Below are positions 54,721-64,000 of a DNA stretch of 64,000 nucleotides, one piece after another. Each line of letters opens with the position of its first letter. Position 1 is the first letter of the stretch. A program made the position numbers and the translations under genes. The DNA is from Berberis thunbergii. Its lineage: Eukaryota > Streptophyta > Magnoliopsida > Ranunculales > Berberidaceae. Below the pieces are notes generated by a model, which saw only the letters and a list, made by a program, of their open reading frames with translations, searched no databases and was not told the DNA's origin. Location of the stretch: assembly GCA_003290165.1 (NCBI GenBank), contig QNQO01005892.1:62001-126000 (forward strand). The letters run 5' to 3'.

Positions 54721-56892
54721 AAAAACATAAGAATGCATGATACAACCATCAAAATTTGATGGCCCTTCTTTGAATCCTCGCTAGGCCTAACTACTTTTTT
54801 TTAAAAATCTTATATTAGACAATATCTACTTGACATTATGATAACGCATAGTCAAATATGCAAAGGGGCTTTTTATACTTTTTCCACCCCAATTATTTTG
54901 GCTAAAGCAACTTAACCCTCCAGAGTTATTGATAACTAGCTATGCACCCCAAATGTACGCTTTCCAACACGGAGTCTCATCTATATGCGAATGCATTTTT
55001 CTAAAATTACAAATTTACCCAATGAGTGAGTTTGACTTATTGATTAAACCCATTCAATTGTAACTCAAGTTTTCATCGAGATAATAAAATAACCTCAATG
55101 GCCAACACATTTAATTAAAAAATTCCTCATATCTTCCCCTCTGCACAAACCATCTACGTCCCCAACCCATTCCACCTGCAACTGATCAGCCACCACCACC
55201 AACACCCCCCAACCCCCCATTGTGCCACTGGAACTTCTTTCTTGCCTTACCTCTTTCCCTTTTCTTTCCTCCTTCCACCTCTTCTTCCTTTCTTAATCCC
55301 CATCACTCCATTTGAATCTCCCTTCCAAGTAATTTACGGTTGGAACAAATCAGTCTCTCTTCTCAATGACTTTCAACTGTAATTCAGGCATCAAGTAGCA
55401 AAATGGAGTGGATCTATGTGACAGTTTGACCGTGGCTGCCACGCCCCGATTTTCGAAGAAACCGAAAATTCCAAAATCCACGTAGGATTATCCCTTTCTC
55501 CCAAAAAAGAAATCTCGCTTCTTTTCCACAATCGCTTCTTCCTTTAAGGTAATTATGCACATACACCAAAAAGAAATCTCGCTTCTTTTCCACAATCGCA
55601 CTATCCTCCATGTGCCGACCACACCTCACCCAAGTGTGCTTCCCTTGCCATCGAAGCCACTCAGAGCGTACATTTTTCAAGTGGGGTGCCACCTCGAGGA
55701 ACATGTCATCTCACCCGAAGTTCGATCACTGGCAAGTATTCTTCCTAAATCTACACGTACAACCGAACTCACATGGAACGGTGCACCGATATGTAAGCAA
55801 GTCTGCATACCCATAATAATATCACACGTATACAAATAAGTCTGTATACAAAATTTCTTTTCTTTTCACATTTTTTTTCTTCGGAGTTGTGGAAAATAGC
55901 ATAAAATATATATATATATATCAACTAAAAGTCAAAACTCATTTATGATGACACTTTGTCAACCATAAGTAAATCAACCACAGTATCCACCATTCTCTTG
56001 GGGAACAAATAATATTTGACACATTGTCAATTCACACATCTCCTCTCTTTACATCATATGAAAAACAATATGCACACCGATTCGCATAACAATACAAATA
56101 CTCAAACTAAAACAAGGGCTCAGTTAAATTCCAGCCAATATCTACTACTAGAAAATTTTATTCTATTTTATGTTATGCAATTGGGATCAATCTCGCCAGC
56201 TATGTAAATAGGTCCAAAGAAATACTCCAAAGATAATATCTTCCAGGTCATGATCAAAAGAGCATATGACAATGAGATACATTAGGAACTAAGTAAAATT
56301 GACTCATTTCATTCTTGTAAAACTTCCCCAAATCCATCTTCTATTTCATTAAGGAATTTCATCAAACAAAGGAGCAATGTATCTATAACCTTTGACAATT
56401 AACGAGAAAATATTTCTGATAGTGGCACAACACTTTGACAACCAACTTTAGTAAACCGTATGGACACATGATGAATTTCAATTTCAACCCGATGGGATTT
56501 GACAATCCAAAACGCACATACACCTACTACCTAAATGTGGTCACATCTGATCGAACCTATGAGATACAATTTGCCCAAATTTTCTTCATGATAACACTCA
56601 GGTGTTCATTAGTCTTACACAAACCCTACTCAATCACATGTTTTTCTAATGATGACCTGAAAAACCCCGAATGCCTTGACAATTGCTTAAAATCAATGTG
56701 AACTACAATGGGTATCCATTCATTCATTCAAATCAATTAATCAAAATCAAACCCCATCAATTTAATCTACCAAATTAAGGGCAAAATCAGGAAGAAAGAA
56801 AATGGGGGTTTAATCAAAGTAGATTAAACACACAACACATAACTATCAAAACCATCACATAAAACAAACTGAAAGGGGTAAAAGAGAACTCA
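54721..56892. other. Region without a supported gene
   Basis: AT-rich with CT-rich patches (55138-55330). A direct repeat of about 32 bp (aagaaatctcgcttcttttc at 55507 and 55569) and an AT run (55905-55922) are present. Short frames show no known motif. Confidence 0.4.
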
Positions 56893-57112
56893 CCGGAGAG
56901 ATCGCAAACTGTAAAGGATTTCGCAATGGATCCACGCAATAACCCTTCATAGTCAACGCCATCATCCCATTCCTCTTGCTCGTCAAGCCATCACCACCAA
57001 AATCACGACCCCTTCCACCACCAAAAGCACCGTCACTAATTCTTCTATCTCCACAATCTCCACCACCTCCTCTGCCTACACTAAAGGCCCTGTCTTTGCC
57101 ATCTCGGCCCAT
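56893..57112 (-). other. Possible exon of a glycine-rich protein
   Basis: An ORF starts MGRDGKDRAFSVGRGGGG at 57112 and runs through Gly/Arg-rich sequence to LQFAISP, where gtgagt gives a good donor site (56892 downward). The composition suggests an RNA-binding or glycine-rich protein, but I do not recognise it and cannot place the next exon. It may be chance. Confidence 0.25.
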
Positions 57113-59075
57113 AGCTTGAGTTGAGAAGAAATTAAAATTATGATATTATCACTCAAGAGAACTTCACCTTGCTGAGAAATAGAGGTTCCACTTTTTGTGG
57201 GTGAGTCCCATCGAGATTGATGAACTCGGACCAGCTTGTTTCCCAATGATGATGAGCTCATCGAGGGAAAGATCCTCCTATCTTGGTACCACTCTCCTAT
57301 GCTTTCACCTGGTTTTTTGGTTTAAGTTTTCTTTGAAGTGTACCTTGTTACAGAACTAATAACCTGCTTCTATCTCTTCCTTCTTGAATCATGTCTCCAC
57401 CCCATCTATTCAAACAGACCGAACCACCCTCAACTGATCTTCAAAATTCAGCTTTCTAGTCAAAATGCTAGGATGTCCATGGGATTACGAGACATTCCCA
57501 CCCACTTGTGGCCTGTTCGTCGGCGTAATGCCAAGATCCACCATTCCTTTAGACCTCCTCTTTGTTATGAGAGCATGTAAGATACTACAACCACCACCAT
57601 TTCTCTTTACCGAGGAAGTTGTTCACCCTCCACCCTTTACAAACTCCTCTAAAAACGATCAAGTTGAGAAAGTGGAGATGCTCTGATATTTCAAAAACAA
57701 AGTCATAGGGAGCTCTCACATTCTTTGAGAGGCAACAAACTAGGGCAGATGCAGATATTCAAACTCATGTTAAGAAACTTAAGAACAACTACTCAAAGCT
57801 TGTCCTCTCATTTGCCTTCCCATGAACACCCTCACCCAACTAGCCAATCAGTTGCTCCGGAGAAGGCCAAACCAACAAATGCAGGCAGATACCACTCATT
57901 TATGATCATCCATCCTAGAAAAGGCCCCGAAACCATCCGACTTATCGAAATCAAATTTGGCACATTGAAAACCCCTCTTCCCATCTTCATCACCTCTCAC
58001 TGTGTTGGGTCGTAAGCAGAAGAAGAAACCTTGGAAGCGTACAAGAGAGAGAAGGTGTTGCAGAGATATTGTTTCTCTCTCTTCGCTCTCCTCACTGTCT
58101 CCCTCACGACTTCTCTCGCCTTCCTCGCCGCCAAAAAGGTAAGAGAACATGAAGGAGGAAAAGATGAAGGAAGAAGGAAGAAGAAAAGAAAAGATGGTTT
58201 TTCTTCCTCTTTATAGGGTTGGTGGTTATCCACCCCCACTGAAATTTCTGAAATACCCACCTTCTAAACTCAACAAATAAAACCCTAATCATTAGTTACA
58301 TAAAAGCCCAAATACAATTGAATAACAATCCATCAACATTAGGGTTTACAAAATTTTAGCTAAATACACACACATTTTATCCTATTTAGCCAGGGCAAAC
58401 AAAAAAAAAAATTCAAATAATTGAGATTACAATAAATGCCATAATTAATAAATAAGAAATTTTTATATTTATTTAATTAGGCGGATATTACAGTGGCTCT
58501 CTTCCAAGGACACCATGTCAAACCCTTTGAGAATTTCCGCAGTTCATTTTCCATCTCTTTCATTTATCCACAAAATTCAAACCCACGTATCGGAGAAAGG
58601 ATTCAACAGGAGCAGGAGGGTCATAACAAGTAGGAGCAGCAGAAGAGCTGACTTTGTCGAAGAGTTATAAATGGCGGATTGGATGATCAGGTGGGTTAAA
58701 ATAGAGTGATTTGAAAACCCAATTGGGTTTCCCGTCCGAATCCTCTGCATAAATATATCATATTGAATGTTATAAACAAACTCCACAGAGCTGGGTGGAC
58801 CTTGCCGAAAGATCAAAGGCACCGGAAAGCTGATTATAAACTAAAAATCTCATTACCCACGAGTCATAGCTATTAAGCTTGGAAAATCACCTTGAACTTG
58901 ACGAATCTCTTCTCAGTGGAAGAACAGCCTTTCGGAGCCATCGTTCCAAACTTCCAACAACTTTGATTCACCTGTTTCTTTTTCTTACTTGGACATGATT
59001 ATTAAGATTTTTTTTTGTTTCACGTAGTTATAAGGAATGTGATAATATGAGGGCAATAGTTTCAAAGGAAAATTC
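57113..59075. other. Region without a supported gene
   Basis: Several short frames on both strands without motifs. A minus-strand ATG at 58941 (MAPKGCSSTEKRFVKFK followed by gtgatt) could be a first exon but has no support. Confidence 0.35.
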
Positions 59076-59078
59076 TAA

Positions 59079-59407
59079 GGGTGTGTTTGGTTGCATGGAA
59101 TCCTATGTCATGGGAATTCATGAGGGGACCACTACATTTTAGGCTAAATTGATATATCACTCCACATTTACCATTTGACCACCATTTGATTTTGTGATCA
59201 ATGGTGGGAATGAAAGTCACATAAACATGAAAATCTCACTCCTTGGCCCCCCCAAGGCATGTGATTCTCATGTTCATGGGACTTTCATTTCCACCATTGA
59301 TCACAAAACCAAATAGTGGATGTGGAGTGATATATCAATTTAGCCTAAAATGTAGTGATCCCCCATGGATTCTCATGGCATAGGATTCCATGCAACCAAA
59401 CACACCC
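59079..59407. mobile_element. Tourist-like MITE (PIF/Harbinger type)
   Basis: A 329-bp, nearly palindromic element. TIRs begin GGGTGTGTTTGGTTGCATGG, and inverted similarity continues for about 150 bp from each end. The 3-bp target duplication TAA (59076-59078 and 59408-59410) is typical of the family. No coding capacity. Confidence 0.9.
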
Positions 59408-59555
59408 TAAATGGCGAGGAAACGGGCGAGGGGGTGAGTGACCACTCATCCCCCTCGAGATGCACAGCCTCACAAATCTTGAAGGGGATGAGTGGTAATA
59501 TCCACCTCCCCACTCGCCAGTTTCCTCACCCCTTTCCTCAACGGCTAGAAGGGCT
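59405..59555. repeat. Small inverted repeat related to the TIRs of element G
   Basis: Left part ggcgaggaaacgggcgaggg and right part (reverse complement) gaggaaactggcgagtggg resemble the start of the Mutator-like TIR of G (gaggaaactggcgaggga). Both halves also contain accactcatcccc. It may be a miniature relative; no 9-bp duplication was confirmed. Confidence 0.4.
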
Positions 59556-59972
59556 GAGTTTCAACATTAAGTACTTGGAATTAAAGAAAAATAAAATAAA
59601 ATAAAAAAAATCAAGTACTTGGCAGTCCTGAACAGCCTTCATACTACAAAAGTTGTTGATGGCACTTCATACTAGAAAAAATGTTGGTGGCATTGTTTTC
59701 TGTCTTTCACTCAAACTTTTGACAGAAACTGAGCTTCATAATAATATTCATTTCATATACACTAATACAAGACCAATTCCTGTCAAGTGGTATGAACTTG
59801 AAGATATTACCAGGGTATATGATTGTTATAAAAACAGAAAAACATAATTCTCTCACAAAGCTGGCAACATGACAGAAAACCCATGATGGAACTTTCTTCA
59901 CTACAATCCTGAATTTTCTTTGGAACAGCACCAACAACTATGTAAATTTTAGGAGTGAATTTCCACACGTGC

Positions 59973-62185
59973 TCACACCTTTTTAATTATCTGAACCACA
60001 TCTTCGTCTTCAAGTTCATGCTCCTGATAAAGAATATCAAACATGTATCCATCACCAGAGTGCATAAAAAAAACAAAAACAAAGTCAAGAAATAATCTTC
60101 AACTAAAGTCGAGTAAGGACAAACCCTGCCAACTCTTTGTGGCTTATGCTTCGCACTTGATCCCCATACCAAAGCACTGAAAATCAGACAGAAATTAGTG
60201 AAGCAACATAATATCTTATGATACAGCAAAAAAGTCGAACCAAATTGGGAGGATCAAACTTGGGCTAAAATCACTATAGAGACGAACATCAACATGGCAT
60301 GACACATATTGCTTCAGACCTAATATGCCACAATTGATGCTCGCCTTTGACAAAAGCTTTTGGAGATTTTAACATGGCAATTCAACAGTTGCAAATGTCA
60401 AAATCGCGATTTAACACTAAGCTTTGGGAGCATTTGATGGACCCACCACTTAAGAGCTTAAAACTGTCTCCTACTCTATAAGCTCGCGGAAGGTGAATGA
60501 GTTTTCGAAATTCCCTAAAGAGATCGGAGGTTAGAGTCCTGATTGCCATTCCTTTCTGGATTTTAATTGGCCTGTAGAAGAAGTTTGTATTCACCTTGTG
60601 GTTATGATACCTGGAGACTTCGTTATCCCCACAATTGAACCTCTGATCATCAAATTGATGCTTCCCTGTTCCTTTTCATATCTTCTTTGCAGTAACTTTA
60701 TAATTTGAACTTTGTTTGGTCAATAACAAGTAGTATGAACTTTTTTCTCAAGAAAATAATAATTGACATTAACTCAAATGAGCTAACAATAAGACAATGT
60801 GATTCAGATCTTGTTTAGGTAGGTTGTTTTCAACCTTGGTTGAGAGGCATTTCTTTTCTTATCGGTTTTCATTAAGTTTGCTTTGGTATTGCAAAGAAAT
60901 CAAACTCCTAAACAATGTTAGTGCATCGTAAATCGTAAATTTAAGATTTGTTTTTAAACTTTGCAATTTAATCGTAAATCTAATTGTAAATCATAAGATG
61001 TATTAAAAATATAATAACATAATAATAAAACATTATACATAAAAGAGTTTTAGAATAAGTTTCTTTTTTGCGGGGGATGCTCTCCTTGCTATGTTGATCA
61101 TCATTACGAAAAATTGTCAGGTTTTCCAAATTTCTAACTCCAATAGGTGGGTGAAATAGTCGGTGCATGTGTATTTGTGACCGAGATTGATCCCATCTGC
61201 GCTCTTCAGGCTCTTATGGAAGGACTTGAGGTCCTTACCCTTGAGTACCTGAATCTAGCATTGCTTTCTTATTTTTAGTTATTGGTTTAGAGTCGACTGG
61301 TATCCGTTTTTGTATCTACAAACCCAGCTTCTTTCTTTTCCTCTTTATGGATCAATGGATGACCATAACCTTGTGCTTTTGAGTGATCAGAGTTTCTGAA
61401 TTGAGTGAAGTGAACGAACCCATTACATCACCCCCCATGAATGTGATCTTTCCAGAAATACCTAAAAGACTACAAATAGTATTTGAGCATCCGCAATTAT
61501 ACTTGTTTCAGACGTTTTGTTTTCCTACAGAAGTTGGAACGCAACTCTTAAATAATCTGTCAACACTGCATACAAAGATCCGTGTCCTTCAGTTTTGGGA
61601 TGCCCTGTTTTTGTAAATGTATGTGTGCCTAATGATTGAGTCTAGTGTATGCAGTTTGCTATGGGCTTGGGTTTGAAGTAGGTCCATTATAGTAATCGGA
61701 ACGGTCTGGGATGGACCGGGACTGCATTTCTAGTATTGGTCCAATCCCAATTCCAACCAGTCCGGGACCAAGATGAAAATAGTAGAAAACTTTTTGCCAT
61801 GGTTTGAAACGAAACGGAACCATCAGTCCGGATCAGAATGTGATGGTTTAGGATTGTTGCCCACCCCTAAGTTTGATAAACAACCATGTTTGTAGAATGC
61901 AGATGGCACTCAATCTCCTTTCGATACCAAACTCGAAAACATTGCAGGAAAAATTATGAAAGCCCATGGAAACAAAAAAGACATGGAACTTACTATTTAA
62001 ACTGTTTGAGCATATCTTTATGAATCCGGGTGCAAAAATCCTCAACTGTTCTGTGCTTGGATGAAAGAATTACAGGGTCTTCATAGTCTGGATTCATCCC
62101 TTTGGGCTTTGTATATATACGGGTCAAATCAAGATATTCCCATATCTTCTCCAGTAAGCCATCAAGATTCCACTCCAAGTGAGCA
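59973..62185 (-). CDS. DRG: DRG-family GTPase gene, last three exons (3' end)
   Basis: Exons on the minus strand: 62185-61994, 60176-60125 and 60023-59973. Splice signals are tgcag/T, TA/gtaagt, ttcag/T, AGG/gtttgt and atcag/GAG; codons split across the first junction rejoin cleanly. The 192-nt exon encodes [20 protein letters not shown] through [19 protein letters not shown]; the next [18 protein letters not shown]; the last [16 protein letters not shown] and a stop. This is the C-terminal part, including the TGS domain, of developmentally regulated GTP-binding proteins (DRG1 branch), which are conserved GTPases associated with ribosomes and translation. No lesion is seen in these exons. The GTP-binding exons are not in 62186-64000, so they lie beyond the window or are missing. 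Confidence 0.9.
61150..61245 (+). pseudogene. S-adenosylhomocysteine hydrolase gene fragment
   Basis: The frame reads [20 protein letters not shown] followed by GLEVLTLE, then loses similarity. It corresponds to the NAD-binding region of adenosylhomocysteinase, where plants have [12 protein letters not shown] and a VLTLED stretch. About 30 codons are preserved. The rest of the gene is not nearby, so it is a captured or duplicated fragment, likely dead. The full enzyme splits S-adenosylhomocysteine in the methyl cycle. Confidence 0.8.
61637..61870. repeat. hAT-like repeat remnant
   Basis: Words such as gggatggaccgggactg and gtccgggaccaag, and a right end gttgcccacccctaag (reverse complement starting with ggggtgggcaac), fit plant hAT-type miniature elements. 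No clean target duplication was identified. Confidence 0.4.
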
Positions 62186-63012
62186 CTGCAGTAACAAAGT
62201 AAATTCATAACTTTCAAAACTAGGTGAATAGAAATTTGTCGTAGAAAAGAATTACGGTGGAACCCCATAACCACCTTAAGCAAAATCTACTTGGAAAATG
62301 GGACAAGGAATCAAGCAATACAGTAATATAAGCAAGAAAATGAAACATAAAATATCTAATGCAATAATGTCAGCAAGAAAAACAAACAAGAAATAGTTTA
62401 AAAAAAAAATGAAATATCTAATGCACAAGTGACAGCAAGAAAAACAAACATGAAATAAATATGCACAGAATATAGATTGCATATTCTTTTAAAGGCATTA
62501 TTCCTTGATTTGACTTCGAGTTCATACACCTCCTCATGGGTTGTTTACAACTACACGTGTTAGTATGCACATGTCTTAACAAGGGGAATGAACAAAAAAG
62601 ATAAGAACACTAAGTGCTGAGAATGTGTGTACCAGTACTATCACTAGGCTCGATTTTGTACCTATATGACCAATAATCATCAAGAAAATCAAAATTACCT
62701 TTTATGGAATTATGGTACTAAAGTTTTTGGAACCTTTTAAAAATAGAGATTTAAATTGGTTTCCAATTGGGCAGGAACCACTGGTTCTCAGCGGATTAAA
62801 CGAATATTAATAGAATATATTTGATAGGTTGGGGAGTATCTGAGCAATAAGACTCTTATGCAGACATCCATCTTGTGCTTTGTGATTTTGTAAGACAAGT
62901 GTATGCTCTCTTCATTTGTTTTGTGTTCGCTGTCTTTGTCAAGTTTAATTATTTTTTGTGAAAAGGTAATAAACTAAATAATCTTTAGATGACATGACAA
63001 CAAGAAGAAAGA

Positions 63013-63017
<5 letters not shown>

Positions 63018-63071
<54 letters not shown>

Positions 63072-63072
63072 A
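63018..63072. repeat. Compound microsatellite (AT)n(AG)n
   Basis: About 14 AT dinucleotides followed by about 12 AG dinucleotides. Likely highly variable between individuals. Confidence 0.95.
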
Positions 63073-63294
63073 GATATAATGGCAAACTACGACGCATTCT
63101 GGCCAAGGGAGGTTGGTTTTGTGATCTTCAGCTATCATCCCCTGTGTACTTCATCTTCCTATATTCTTTTACCCCAGCCTTCACCTTCCTTAAAAACAAA
63201 TGAACCCAAATGCTCATTACAAACCCGTTTGGTTTATTTTTATTTTTTTTAATCCTGTTTTTTGCACACCACGATAAAGACGCTAGCATCACGG

Positions 63295-63420
63295 AGGTTA
63301 GAAGCAAAAAAATCATTACCAATCAATCCCCTTAAGCTAGGCTTCCTATACAAGCACTTCAGCAGAGGTTAGAAACAAGAATTTATTACCAATCAATCCC
63401 CTGAAGCTGGGCTTCCCAGT
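63295..63420. repeat. Tandem duplication of about 79 bp
   Basis: Two copies share gaggttagaa, attaccaatcaatcccctt and aagctgggcttcc with small differences (63295-63350 and 63374-63420). Confidence 0.75.
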
Positions 63421-64000
63421 CAAAAGGCTCTTATAGTATCAATCAAAAAGATTACTGAAGCTACAGGACAACCAAGCGAGTATTATGTCATCTTTTGTCA
63501 AAAAACTCGTCTATCATCTTCTAGAGTATGAAACCCTTTCTATCATCTTCTGGAATGTGAAAGCCTTGGAACCTTATCGTCAGCAAGTAAAAACAGAAAA
63601 TCAGTATGTTGCATCATTGTCACTTACCTCATCCAAATAACAAATCCCATGCAAATCAGCAAATAAGTTGGTTTTGTATTAAGCTTGTGAAGAGGGCGGA
63701 CTCGAGAAAAAAAAAGAAAAAAAAGAGAGAGAGAGATGAGAGAAGATATAACTTGAGGCTGAACATAACCTTAAATTTCATGGTTTCCTTAAAACAATTT
63801 AAAAAATAAATACAAATAATCAAGTAGAGGAAGGGGAGGGGAACTTTTTCTCCATTTGAAAGACAAAAACAAAATCATCTTCAACATCCTGTGCACAATT
63901 ATTATCTCAACCCATCCTCCCTGTATTACTATTTCCAGTTTTCCATGGAGTTCTTTTCTATTTCTTTTTTCAATCGGAACACCCTTAGATCAACTCTCTA

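Larger units (their letters stand above)
60177..61993 (-). other. Long intron of the DRG gene
   Basis: A 1.8-kb intron between the two penultimate exons. It holds a gene fragment from S-adenosylhomocysteine hydrolase on the opposite strand (61150-61245), a hAT-like repeat remnant (61637-61870) and an ORF of 77 codons (61383-61616) that I do not recognise. Confidence 0.7.
62186..64000. other. Upstream intron or spacer of the DRG gene
   Basis: No DRG exon or other gene was found on either strand. It contains a partial direct duplication around 62340-62460 (atatctaatgca, cagcaagaaaaacaaaca), an AT/GA microsatellite (63018-63072), a duplicated 79-bp block (63295-63420) and an A-rich/GA run (63705-63740). 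Confidence 0.5.

Noticed and set aside
55414..55839. Overlapping ORFs of 94-96 codons on both strands
   Set aside because: They overlap each other, contain a direct repeat and have no recognisable domain.
57270..57310. Copia-type primer-binding site (ggtaccaagatagg)
   Set aside because: Only a loose resemblance to the TGGTATCAGAGC form and no LTR next to it.
57896..58292. Several overlapping ORFs around a GA/CT-rich patch
   Set aside because: Purine/pyrimidine bias suppresses stops on both strands; no conserved motif.
61383..61616. 77-codon ORF next to the hydrolase fragment
   Set aside because: I tried to fit it to the rest of adenosylhomocysteinase and found no match; left unassigned.
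1..64000. tRNA, rRNA or organellar insertions
   Set aside because: I looked for tRNA-like arms and rRNA or chloroplast words while reading and saw none; a tRNAscan-SE and organelle BLAST run would settle this.

Overview
This is a transposon-dense stretch of a eudicot-type plant nuclear genome. Plant origin is shown by Athila- and Tat-lineage Ty3/gypsy retrotransposons, a Mutator-like element, a Tourist-like MITE, the plant-only wound-induced (DUF3774) gene family, and the spliced 3' end of a DRG GTPase gene. Base composition is AT-rich and most coding relics carry stops and frameshifts. The species cannot be named from sequence alone.

Layout. 1-311: unassigned flank. 312-5073: element A, the 3' part of a Tat-lineage retrotransposon read on the minus strand (LTR, antisense extra ORF, tandem-repeat 3'UTR), cut off at 5073. 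5074-7509: a 2.4-kb inverted repeat with two wound-induced protein copies (one intact at 7058-7336, one broken at 5246-5512), and a third broken copy between the arms. 7510-10729: AT-rich spacer. 10730-41940: a degenerate Athila-like retrotransposon (F) expanded to 31 kb by nested insertions. D (11605-16619, minus) and E (16865-21777, plus) are LTR elements with only a gag, sitting head-to-head in the Athila 5' LTR. C (26716-36303, plus, flanked by ACAAT) is a nearly full-length but dead Tat element with relics of gag, protease, RT, two RNase H domains, integrase, a tandem-repeat 3'UTR and an antisense ORF. G (38037-40394, flanked by TAATGATAG) is a Mutator-like element with terminal inverted repeats of about 540 bp in the Athila 3' LTR. 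42256 to about 53310: element B, a minus-strand Tat relative with two LTRs, gag, protease, repeats and antisense ORF but no RT or integrase; its antisense ORF is split by a hAT-like insertion (44247-46023). About 53322-54720: relic of a chromovirus-type integrase and its LTR. 54720-59075: no gene I can defend. 59079-59407: Tourist-like MITE. 59973-62185 (minus): last three exons of a DRG GTPase gene, with a fragment of an S-adenosylhomocysteine hydrolase gene in one intron. 62186-64000: intron or spacer with microsatellites.

How the parts relate. Only the intact wound-induced copy and the DRG exons look like possibly working host genes. A, B and C are relatives with the same order (pol region or its remnant, tandem repeats, antisense ORF, 3' LTR). 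C belongs to a family that encodes RT and integrase, while A, B, D and E lack them here and would depend on a helper. The most interesting unexplained signal is a short hairpin kept in unit after unit of the tandem arrays of A, B and C, with paired changes in both arms.
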